Below are positions 1 to 11,400 of a stretch of 64,000 nucleotides of DNA, one piece after another. Position 1 is the first letter of the stretch. The number at the start of each line of letters is the position of its first letter. The DNA is from Ectocarpus siliculosus (lineage: Eukaryota > Sar > Phaeophyceae > Ectocarpales > Ectocarpaceae), in assembly GCA_000310025.1 (NCBI GenBank), contig FN649728.1, positions 2,271,581 through 2,335,580 of the forward strand, given 5' to 3'. A model generated the notes under the pieces. It did no database searches, was not told where the DNA came from, and saw only the letters and a program-made list of their open reading frames with translations. Made by a program: the position numbers and the translations under genes.

Positions 1-501
1 AGCGTTGTTTCGGTGCACTTAACGATACACTTCGTGAGTGTGGATAGTATATATAGTCTTGAGCTCTGTGTGGCAATGGGTCCAAGGTGACCGGGCTAGA
101 GCACCAAACACATGGAGCACGAACTACAACATTCCTCCAATAGAAGTGATCACAGACGAATGCATCAGAAGGGGGAGAGCGCGGTGGTCATTTTGTTCTC
201 ACGTCTATTCGCATCGGAAATGGTCGAGGTAACGGCTGGGTGGATTTGGTCCAGACGGGTCTCACGGCGGAGAGAACGAGTTACCGAACCCCACGTCAAG
301 ATGATTTGATCCTGAACCAAGTTCAGAACGAAAGATAGCAAAAGGCACCGAGGAGAAGAACAGTTCATTATTGTAGGGAGACTGAAGGCGTGGAACAGAA
401 TCACTAACGAGGTTAAGAAACAGAGTTCAAGAGTTAGGTTTTGTCGTGGATCATGATTCTTGAGCCCCGACATGATTACCCTTATCTATCCTGAATCACA
501 G
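1..501. other. No gene identified
   Basis: Short overlapping frames on both strands show no recognisable domain. An upstream exon of the EF-hand gene is expected here or beyond the edge, but I cannot place it. Confidence 0.5.
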
Positions 502-1034
502 GCGCTCTTCAAGGAATTCGATCGCTCCAATCGTGGGACCGTTACGGAGGCGCAATTTTTCTCTCTTCTCGACCAGGCAAGTGTTTTCCGTCTCCTCGCA
601 CATACGACTTGCTTCATGGCTACGACTAGTCTCTCTCTGACAGGAATCAATGGAAAGACACTCATCGCCCATCCATGCAGTCTGAAGTTGTCTGTTTGCG
701 CAATCGAACCATTGAACATCGTCGGATGTGAACAGGAGCCTACGAAAATATAAAAATATCCGTCACCAGCAGTGGTTGATCCCGAGTCGTGTGGAATTTG
801 ACGAGAGGGGATGTGAGGGTGACGCCTGCAGTAGAACAACGACGCCCTTTGCTTTACAGTATTGCCTCCGTCGATCGTTCTGCCGCCCTTTCACATCAGG
901 GACTCCCGAGGATACACTTTACGGAAGATAACACCAGCACTCTGGCGCGGCTGTTTGTAGACCGCACAGGATGTGACTTTGGGGGGAATGTTCGGTACAA
1001 GCAGTTCATGGAGGCTGTGGGCGCTTCGGCGTGA
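502..1034 (+). CDS. EF-hand protein, 3' part (2 exons)
   Basis: Exon 502-576 encodes ALFKEFDRSNRGTVTEAQFF, a canonical-length EF-hand with loop residues D, S, R, G, V and Q at 1, 3, 5, 6, 8 and 12; it is degenerate and its calcium binding is doubtful. Exon 900-1,034 encodes a second EF-hand-like helix-loop-helix (LFVDRTGCDFGGNVRYKQF) and ends at TGA. The join is phase 0 with acceptor cacatcag and a GC donor (CAG|GCAAGT at 577). Together they form a paired EF-hand domain. Upstream exons lie outside or unrecognised before 490. The gene is transcribed toward the dynein gene. Its role is unknown; a calcium sensor or structural axonemal protein is possible. Confidence 0.65.
577..578 (+). other. 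GC splice donor in the EF-hand gene
   Basis: The sequence GACCAG|GCAAGT is the near-perfect consensus for a GC-AG intron, and joining to 900 keeps the EF-hand pair in frame. Confidence 0.65.
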
Positions 1035-1834
1035 TGGCGATTTACATGATTCGCATGATCCGTACTTCAGACCCAGAGCGTAGTCGGGGAACGTCGTTGT
1101 TATCACAGTGGTCGTCATCACAGCAACTTGTACTAGACCGCAATCCGACGGGTCCATTCCCGAAAGCGATGGCCGGGGGAATCGAATACTTCGCACTACA
1201 ACCAACACGTGTCGATACGTTCCAGGAGATGATTTGCATGCCCACGGAGAGACCCAGAATATTTTCTGTATGCCGTTCTCACGCTGTAGGCGAAAACACC
1301 TCGGAGGGTGGTAGTCAAATGACGTCAACCCCACCCCGCGATTCCAGGATCGTGTGATTTCAGCGGCAGCTCATGTGTTGCCTACACAACTGCGTCTTGT
1401 GTTTAAATGTTTGTTTTGCTTCAGTCTGCTTCTCCGCCTGTGTGACGTTCAACCGACCAACAAGGTTACTTGCCGAGTCGAAGCGTGGACTCCAAATGAG
1501 TATATCTCAATCTTCGCGCGAACAATAATATGTCCGGTCCTTGTATCAAAATCTCTCTGTAGGCCTACATGTAAACGGCCCAACGTTTTGAGCTCATGGC
1601 ATTGACATGAGCGCTGCGCCCGCGCTTCCACGTTACTATGGATCCGTTCATGGCGGCAAATAAATCTGCTTCGACAGCTCGCTGAAACAAGAATTATCAT
1701 TCGTTGCTCTTCCGTGCCGGAGTCTGGCTTAGTTGACGGCGGGGGTAGTACAAGAAACCCTGCCTTATGTATTCCTCGAGCCCCGGCCTCCTCGGAACAA
1801 AACAAGACAAAAACTCAATCGGCTGTTATCTCAG

Positions 1835-2741
1835 CCTTAACACCGGAGGAATTACAACTTCTCAAACACGCATTTTTATCCCCGACAAAAGTATGACACA
1901 CTGTATCTGCCTAGGCGCTAACTACACATCTTGAGACTCTCCCTACCCTTCTCTTCTTAACGAATAAAAGACAACAACCATGCTCGCCGTTTATACCCAC
2001 AAGCCAGCCAGAGTTAACGAAAATGCTCGTGGAAGGGTCTACCTCAGAGAGAAATACTTTCTTGATCTGCATCTCACAGAATGCCGGTCGCACATCAGCA
2101 GCAACTGCTCCCCCGAGTAGCCCGTTCGAAAAATCGCGCCTCCACCCTTCACCCAATCATCTGGGAGCCCAATGTCGTGGGCCGCAGAACAACGAGACAA
2201 CTTCGCCAACACCGGGCAAGAAAATTGATCCAATCGTACGAATAGGCAGCGCAGGCCCAGATCAAAATGGAACGTGGCTACACGAACTACACACATAAAC
2301 ATGTTTGTACAGATCCAGTACCGGCGTTCTATTGCGTATTCCCCTAAATCTACAGCTAGGCAGGGTCCGATCAGTACCGCAGGGCGCAGAAGCACGCTGC
2401 TCCGGCCTTGATCCAGTAATCCTGATCGCAATATTGTACCTGCCGGGCGGCGCGATAGATAGTGGAAAGGGCGAGTTGAGCAAATGGCTAGTGCAACGGG
2501 TGTGGGGCACAAGACGCAATTCAGCGACCCTGGTGACAATGTCGCAGCCGACTGCGCAACGGATAACCAGGCGATAATAGCTACAAACCGACGATCAATG
2601 CGAGGCCAGGAAAATTATCCAGCTTTTCAACTTCTGTGTGCTTTTTGTGACACACCCAAGAGTTAAGAAATCGAAAAAAAAACTGGTGCGTGGACAAGTT
2701 CGACAAGTCCGACGATGCCTCGTCCGTTCCCCGAGTGTTGG
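1835..2741 (+). CDS. Possible further exons of the EF-hand gene
   Basis: Two short open stretches resemble EF-hand helices. At 1,835-1,890 the frame reads LTPEELQLLKHAFLSPTK between a tctcag acceptor and a gtatga donor. Near 2,669-2,741 it reads WCVDKFDKSDDASSVPRVL before a strong gtaagt donor. They could belong to the same gene by skipping the stop at 1,032, or to a separate gene. The phases are not proven to link. Confidence 0.25.
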
Positions 2742-3004
2742 GTAAGTCTATCAAAATTTCGGTTGCCGGTGCACCAACTCCAGCCTGTCGTTCTTGCGCT
2801 ATCACGAACACCGAAACCAGGAACGCCAATGAATCAAGCGGGGCGCTGTTCTATGCGATTCCCTCCTAAATCTGACCTAAAAGAATGTACGGCTCAAACA
2901 AAAATTGACGTTCAATACGCACCCTTGAGCGGAATAATACCCCAAAATGGAACAGGATACTGTCGAAACGACCAGATCGAGACCGATTTGGCTTTGGGTT
3001 CTGT

Positions 3005-6000
3005 CTAATGTACACCGTGCTTGGAGATTTTTTCATATGAAGGGCACTTGTCGCGACATTTACAGAGTAGTAGCACGCGAAGACGGTCCGCGTGGCTAAC
3101 CTGTTTGTTTGTCTCTGACACGAGGCTGGCCCTGAACGTGTTGGCCTTGTTGCTCGGGATCTCTATCCAGAAAACGAAGTTGGTGCTGTGTCCCGTGGTA
3201 GAGAGAACCCCGGTTCTTGTCAAGATCTGGTAGACGCGGGTTGGCAAGGAGATGAGTGCGTCAAGCCGAAGAAACGGAGTTGCGACCAGCTTGACAAGCA
3301 GTGCAAACGTGTCGTGATACTATCAGAACTGATATGAAGACAGTGATATCCTCCGGGTGTGGCAAAACGAATGGCAGGGGAAACCAGGAGATGAATGAAG
3401 GAGTATGCACCCCCCGGACGATCGGGAATTTTCTGTTCGCGATCTTCAGGCGGTGGTATGCATACCCTTCTTCAAATGGCACTTTGGCGTGTATGTTCAG
3501 GCCCCCGTGGAGCATCCGGACGCCTTCTTTACTAGCAAGGGTAACGTTGTTTGGGTAGGCCGAAAGCTTTTCGAAAAAAGTACAAGCACCCCTTTGTCGA
3601 TACAACTCGCATTTCCGAAGCTGACCGGGTCTAGTGTTGGTTCTTGCGGTTGAACTCGGGAAGATACCGTATACCGACAGCGTCTCGACGTGATGGCGGT
3701 GGTGGTCACTTTCGTGCGTTTGTGAGAGCCCAGAACAACAATAACGATGCGAGTGTTTGTGTGATTGTGTTTGTCTGGCGTCTCGGTACTACAGACGCCG
3801 CACCTTGTAGACAGGGCAGCGGTAGATCCCAGTCTGTGGCGTCTCTCGGTCTTGCTCAGGGAGTAGATGGACAACGGGCATCGGGCTGAAGAGCTCCTTT
3901 GGTCGAGGGTCAACCTGTTGCACGAGTTGAATGCCACATGGGAGTGGGGAGGTCGCTCAGTTGGCGCTGTTGTCGCTATCGTTGTTTGTATTTGTTGGTG
4001 CTTGTTGCTGTTGTCGGTGCTGATGACGTTGGAAAAAAGGAGGATGATGATTGTGTCTGAACACGGCAGAAGGACCAACTCACGTGCCAAGGACAAAAAC
4101 GAAATCAACGCAGGTCAGATTCTCGAAAGGCGGCGGCCGCTCACCAACGTCCGCATCGATTTGTCCCAGCAGGCGCCCTCCAAGAAAAGCCCGTGGATGA
4201 ACAGACCGTCCTCAGGCCTTGAGAAGAGAACGAACAAGCGACGGCAGGAGGGTGTCTTCTTCAAAATTTATATTGAAAACATGCAGTGGTGGGGTCTTGC
4301 GTAGTGAAGGCTCGAACCTTTGTGGCGGTCATGTATGGCTTAGATCGGATACCACAAACGTCACCGGAGGAATACCCGTGCCGTCCACTGCACGCCACCT
4401 GGACACAAACGAACACGGTGCGTTTCCCAGATCCGTGTAGTATACTCATTATGCGCTCTTGATGCAGCATCAATCTTTTACAATGATCCCTTGTCACCGT
4501 CTAAATGGATAGGCACCCACAGCTCTGAAGCGTTGGAGATCATTGGTGGCCTCGTTTGCTATAATTACACTCACGTTGAGAGCGCGGTGCGCGGCTCGTC
4601 CTTGAAGTGAAAGGCGAATGTGGTGGAGTCGATCGGTACGTCATGTTTTCTCGCGAAATTCTGCTGCCCAGCAGTGAGAAAGCCCTGGGGGAAAAAGAAG
4701 CCACTGATCCAAAACACCTGTCGTTTTTGTTAAGGGAGGTGTGGAAACAATCAAGAGGGCATCAATGTCTACCGTCGTGCGTAATACTCAGCACCGACGA
4801 CTGGACTTTATATGCGAGGGCTGCAGACTATGTACCTTGAAAGAGTCCCGTTGTTAGATAGTGCGCACGTGCATGTGGGGCCGTTGCCGCTTCATCGTCC
4901 CACCGGAAATCACTCCTACCGACCCACACAATACAAAGTGGTCCCTGTAGAAGGCCGCCTAATACCAAGGGGTCTGGCTGGTCTTGCAGCGGCGGGCATC
5001 CGGCCCTATCCAGAGTATGAGACAACTTGAACGTTCCATCCGTTTCTCGCGATTTCACCCGCCTGGTACAGCGCGACGGCTTTATGTTTTCGGCCTACAT
5101 GTAGACTAGTACAATATTGCACTTGTATTTGAATCGGAGAGCCTTGTCTCCTCCTTCGTACCGGTGGTATCCCATTGTCGACCCAGCTCGTCATGAATCC
5201 CAGCCGATCCAGCAGGTCTTGGTACCAAGGGCCCAGGGGCTTGAGGCTAGGATAGCCCTTCGACTGCCACACCGCCGGAACGGCTTGGTCAAACATGCTG
5301 AGGGTGGGGACGCAAGAAGAAGTAATGGATTGGGCTCTCACGTTCGGTTGGTGTCTCTCTCAAGAACGCTGCCGGCTGTGGTTTTCGTAGGCCGCGCCCA
5401 AAGACACCTTCCTAGGAGCGACGAGAAGCTTTGCGAGAAATAAGTCTGGGGAGTGTGCGCGAGTGGTCATACGACTTAACGCATTCTCTGCGCCAAGGTT
5501 CAACTCACTTATTCTCCGTCTGCCTCTTTCAATCTCCTACAAGTTGATTTATTGATGCGTGGGAGCAACATCAACGGGAGGCAGAGCCGTACCTATTGCC
5601 CATGGCCTCTAGCTCCGCACTGAGAACGACGAGACCCTTGAGAGCTTTCTGGACCTGCGCAAGCACCATCGGGTTGTCGTGTAACCAGGGGCAGCAGAGT
5701 GTGATGAGTCGAACGCTTGCGTTCGGCGGTCGCTCACAACACGGCCAAGCACAACCCTGCGGTAGGCACGCCCCTCTTGAGCTTCCGCGAAACCGTGTGG
5801 AGGACACACATCGGTGTACCCCACCCCTCGTCCTTGCCTCCGCTTTATTTCTACCAAAGGCGGGTCACACCAACGTGTTTTTTTACAAGGGCGCGGTCGA
5901 GCAACGGACCAGCCGGTGGTCTTCCCACCCACGATCACCCACTTATTGTCGGAGTCGCTACAACTGTCAGTCACTCCCCAAGCATTAACAGCTCTGAAGC

Positions 6001-8351
6001 AGTTTCCTGTACAACTACTTTCCTCCCTAGGCGTGGCTCCAACGACGACAACAATCCTGGTTTATCGTTCTACGCTAGGGGCCATCGTGCGAGGTTGCAT
6101 CGATCTAGTCACGAACTTTACCTCCTTGAGCGTAGCTCGAATGACGACTGTAAGGTTGTTGTACCGCTGCAGCTCTTGAACCAGCACGGTGTTCATGCTC
6201 TCGCCGTACGAGGTTGGGTAGGCCATCCCCACGGCCTCCACATCGTAAGCTGCGGGAAGCCTGCTCAACACACGTTTACAGTCGCAACAACCGCAGACTC
6301 GAGCTTGAGTGTGAAACTGTATCTTGCAAGCATCCCTGGTGAGCGAAACCAATGGATGTCGGAATGATCTCCTTTGTGGAATCTGGTTTCAGGCTACCGG
6401 CAAGGGGGGTATCTCGGATCTCCGAGCGAGAGCACGTGGACGAAGTCCCTCTGAAGCATACATGCCGATAAAGGGCACGTCAAAATAAGCGTAAATAAGC
6501 AGATTCGGCTCGCGGAAAGCTGGGTACGACGACCCACTAGTTTCATGACCGTTGTCAATGCCCCGATATTATTCTCTGCTGTAAGCGACACCCTTCTCTA
6601 GCTCTGGTTTTAAACTTCCCACCAACTGTTTGAGGACGTTCTGGACAAAACGTTCGGCGCGACCCAGTCAAGGCCGTTGTTTACCAACCGGTGTCTTGAT
6701 CCGGACTCACCGATCTTCCATGTCCTTGGCAATGCCCCCAATGAGATCTTCGCGAGAGGCCCCGCCACCGCCCCCCGTCCTCGGTTGCATGGACAAGACG
6801 ATCGAGAAGCTCATCTCTGTGTCCGCGATTGCGCACGTGATGTTCGCGTTTTCGTGCATGCCAAACACCTGTTCCGTATCAATTATGGTCGTTGCACGAG
6901 GGTAGCATGTCGATGATGCTCCGTGGAGGGCTAGCACGACATGTATCGTCCGCGTTTTTTTGCAGAAAACGCGCGGTGAATCTCTTGTCGTCTTAGTATA
7001 TTTTTGCGCTCACTTTTTCCATGATGCGTTTCCTCTCGTGGAACCTGTGTTCTCGCCCCCGAACATCCGCTCATTCCCTTTGCAATACATTCATAGGCGA
7101 GTACTTAATGGGGAAATAACCGACGTTCAACACTGGCGTGGCGACTCTGGATCGACTGCAAACAGCGAAACGCCTCTCCCCGTTCATCTCTTGGGCGAGT
7201 GAAGAAATCACCAAGAGTTCATTGTTTCGTTGTATGCATACAACCACCGTACGATACGGTGTGTAGGACTACCCTTCCCCCTCTAACTCAGGTACAGCTT
7301 GCCTCGGGTTCAGCGTTGAGCGGAAAGGACTCGATGTAGTCGAGGTAGCTTTGCTGGGGGTTATCTGGATCCGGTTCGATCGAGCCGTACCTTCGAGCGG
7401 GGATAGCATCGCACGTCAAGGTCAAGTAGCAAGGCAGCAACGTGATTGGTACGACTTTTCGTGGTCGATTCAATGACTCATCCATCCTGTTAGATCCAAA
7501 CTCCGCTTTCTCGCGTGCCTCCGATATCAGGAGTTTAAACAAGTAGCGGTGACAAGGAGAGTTTTGCGCAATCTGGCTTGACTCTCCATCACAAGTGGGG
7601 AGCATTTTTTTTCGTCAGTGGTATGTGCGGATTGGGTGGCAGCATCTATGTGACGTGTGGCGGGCGTCTGAAAATTTCGCCAGGAGAATCATGACATCGA
7701 AGAATAGCAACGTCGACAAACATATGTAGTGCCGGATCGTTCACCCACCGGCCAGACCGACTGAAGCTGAAGTCCTTCGAGAGAATTTCCGGGTTGTAGA
7801 ACCCTGCAATGATAATGTCCGAGGTTCGCATGTCCTTGTCGTCGGTGATGCGGCCACCGTAGTTAACTACGCTTGTCAATTGTCGAAGAACCTGGGGTTG
7901 GTTGAACGGCGCAAAGTTGAGCCTCGGGGATTGGGCAGGGGAAACAGGGTGGCGTGCTGATAATTGATGGGATAGGGGTCTCGCTGCTGTCGCAGGCCGT
8001 ATTGTTTCCCCTTAGATCACCCTTTCAGAGCTGGGAGGGATTACATTAGGTCGAAATCAAACCAAATGAATAATGCACCATCCAAGAAGCGCCGGGAGGA
8101 TCGCCAGGAGTTGAATTGGAGGTTGATCTGCGCTCGGGGGGCTGACCCGAAGTAGTATGCATACAAAGTCGCGCAGCTCGCATCAAAAGCTCGAATTACC
8201 TGGTAAGGGATGACGGCATACTCGTCGACGTACATCTCCAGCTGTGCGATGCAGATGTCTAGGTCCGTCTCGTTGAACTCGTACGGAACGTTCCAACCAA
8301 GGGGTCCGAACTTCTTCCGTTCCACGACCAACGCGTGGAAGAAACAAAGAC
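3005..8351 (-). CDS. Dynein C-terminal domain and 3' end (11 exons)
   Basis: The exons are 8,200-8,351, 7,749-7,891, 7,303-7,390, 6,711-6,868, 6,122-6,260, 5,593-5,654, 5,162-5,297, 4,575-4,717, 4,145-4,217, 3,804-3,914 and 3,005-3,226. Motifs are [107 protein letters not shown] and [10 protein letters not shown]. The exon at 7,303 ends in a GC donor. The usual C-terminal HW(I/V)KRG motif is not found. The last exon either runs to the TAG at 3,005-3,007 or ends at a weak donor at 3,101 with a missed final exon. Confidence 0.92.
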
Positions 8352-8392
8352 CTGGGAGGTCGTTGGTGCACCAAGCATAGATAGGGAATGCG

Positions 8393-8431
<39 letters not shown>

Positions 8432-11400
8432 GTTGTTGTTGTTATCATTGTTGTTTTCGTTGGTCTGGTGCTGTTGTTGTTGTTGCCTCTGCCGCTTTCA
8501 ACCACCTGATTTTCTCAGTGCGCTCAGTGTGGGAGCAGAGATTGCCTCCGTGGTCACGGGTCTGTCCCACATACCGAACGAGCAATGTGCCGCACAGGAC
8601 TGTGGGTTGATGGCGCCAAACTCGACATGAAACGACCTCGAGAGGGGGGGAATCGAGCGCAGCAGGACGTGTTGCACATCCAACGTGACGACGGCACAGT
8701 ACACCGGAAGGGAGACTTTTACACAAGACAAATTGAAACAACGCGGGGAGACTCTTACCTTCAAATAGAAGACATGAGACCAGATGGGATTTTACTCGCG
8801 AACGGAATGATGCGATAATCATTTGCGGGACCTCGAGAAGTACAACGTATGTCTTCTACTGGTGACACATTTAGTAAAGGGCTCGACAACCGTAGGTCAA
8901 AAGCAGGACCTACGGTATCATATTTGTCAACGGTCCGAGTGCACAAGCACCGCCGCTCGCACGCTAGGTGTTCAGTTATGCGGGAGTTAGCTGTTCAGTT
9001 GTGCGGGAGTTAGCCATCACACACCCCGCATTCTCGAGGGCATACGCCGCGTGAAGGGGGGTGGTGCGCTGGATGAAAGTACGGCGTCTCACCGAATAGC
9101 ATCATTCGGAAATCTTCGGGCTTGCACGTGCGCTTGAGCTTGTCGTCGTCCATCTTGGAGTACGTGGCCTTGAGGTTAGCTCGAAGCCCCTTGGGAGGCT
9201 CCTTCGTCATCTTAACTCCAGTCTGCTCAAATTGCGTGGGGGGGTTGTTGATGTGAATTGCCCAAAAGTGGCGAAAGCACCACACACAAATGTCGACGCG
9301 TGCAAATTTTGCCGCAGTTCCTCCGTTCGAACGTACAGCATGAGTTCAAAGGACCAGCCCGGCATCGAACTCTTCTTCACGCCCACATATTGGGTGGTGG
9401 TTAGCAACCCCGTTCGAAGGGTCTATCTGTCGCTTTCGTCCTTTTGAACACGGGGGGTGCTTTGCCTAATGCTTGGCATGAGTTAATGCGCTGACTGCGT
9501 ACATACCTGCAAGATCGCTGTCGGGAAGAACTTGCTAGGCATGGACGTAAGCCACAGCCGGAAATCCTGGTGGGTCTGCGTCGGACTGATCTCCTCGCAA
9601 AGTCTCTCCAGCTCGGGCATCCAGGAAATGGAAAGGTGGCAGTTTTGGAGCAACACCCAGTTGCCCTCTGACACTCCCTGGAGATAGTTTGTGGGTTAAT
9701 TGGAAGTTGATCGGAAGAGAGCACCAAAGTAATCTGACAACGATGGCTCTAATGGATCGGGTTACTTCGCCCGAAAGAGAATACACCGTTTCTTCTCTCG
9801 CACCTTTTCAATCATCGCCGCAGCGATCCCTCCCTGCCCCTGCCCCAGGGCAATACTTCTCATCTTGTCCGTCATTCCCATGTCCTCCGCCAGCTGAAAC
9901 AAGTCCTGTGGTGCATGGTTGTTGGTGAAGTGGTTGATTTCGGTTGTTCGTGGATCGGATATTCATGTTATACCCTTCGTCGGTTGAAACAGTGGACACG
10001 AGGAGAACAAGCAGCAGGTTTCATACCCGACCGCAGAGGTTGAGCAACTGCGGAGACGACGTTCAACCGTGGAAGTCATGAGGTTTCTCGTTTCACACCA
10101 CAACCATGATTTTTGTGTAACACTGCAACCGTGCCATGTGACACATACGCCACGTTTCGACGCACACTGACACGAACGCAGCGTCCCTATACGCTGCAAC
10201 AATACCCCTGGGGGTGAATGTGATTTTGTAAAGGCCCTTCTTCGGACCTTGTTAGGATCCGAGCCCGTGCTGAGTACGAAGATGAGCGGCATGGTAACCG
10301 AGGAATCCTCGTAGCAACCCTTCAGGTCGAAGGTCGGGGGCTCGACGAAAAAGGGACCCATGACGTCGACCACGAAGGCTTGCATTGCTTCCGTCATCTT
10401 GTCCCTTCGAAGACACCTGCCCGCCGTGTGCGGAAAGAATAAAAGGTAGACGAGGAGGGGGTATCGCGGTTAGTGTCGTCCTCTCACGAGTCACAGCAGT
10501 CACCATGCCCCCACCCTCCTTTCTGGAATTTTTACGCCGGTGTTCACCGTCACCCAGGCATGTACTCCACCTACTCTCCAAGAGGCAAGCAAGCTTTTGG
10601 TTCACCGATACTATAAGAACGAGCGCAGGCCTCCCGTTCACTTATCCTGTAAAAAGGAACGATGAGGTAATGCTAACCCCCTCGTCGGCCGTACCTATTG
10701 AGGCAGTCCTCACCTGAGGATGCACATTCTACGCAGCCATCCCTCTACGTCCTTCTCCGGGTAGCTCCCAACGCCGAAGATGGCCGATCCCGCCTTCCTC
10801 GGCAGCTCGTGCGATGGGGCCGGGAACGTCGCAGCGTGCGGCTCGTTCGAGTCAAATACTCTGGTTCCGCGATTTGAGAAAGCAAGGGCCGCGGAAGAAA
10901 GTCAAGGCTGTAAATTACATGAAGCTCGTTCGAGTCAAACACTCTGGTGCCGCGATTGACAAAAGCAAAAGTGCAAGTCAGTACTGCTGTACACTACATG
11001 CAGAGACGACAGGATGGGGTAGCATAGTTGTACACTGGAGCAATCATGGGTTATATCGTGGTCGGTATGGAAAGGAAAATAGACAGGGGAGATCCATTCC
11101 ATCGGGCAACTTTTATTTCCAACAGCTCAGAACTGCCATATGCTACATGCGCCACTACTACGTACGTTGTTCCGACGTCGGAATAACTACTTACAATAGA
11201 AGAGGATGAAATTAAAACTTCAGTCACACGCTTGTGCAGAGGGGTTTTCTCCACTTTCAGGGTCCACAGAAAAATGGCAAACAATGTGAAGAAACATGCG
11301 CACGTTTGAGCACAAGACGAGACGAGATTCGAACCTCTCAGAAGATGGCTCGTGCGCGAGAAACGTACACTAATTTTCATAGCAGCGACACTATCCACAA

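Noticed and set aside
2039..2539. Minus-strand frame with DDWVKGGG, faintly like the dynein HW(I/V)KRG ending
   Set aside because: There is no good acceptor directly before it, and the following residues do not match the family end.
3497..4108. 203-codon minus-strand frame
   Set aside because: It spans two dynein introns and reads the real exon at 3,804-3,914 in the wrong frame. The right frame encodes [11 protein letters not shown] and YRCPVYK.
8335..8630. Plus-strand frames with long poly-Val, poly-Cys and poly-Leu runs
   Set aside because: They are translations of the GTT microsatellite opposite dynein intron and exon sequence, with no domain.
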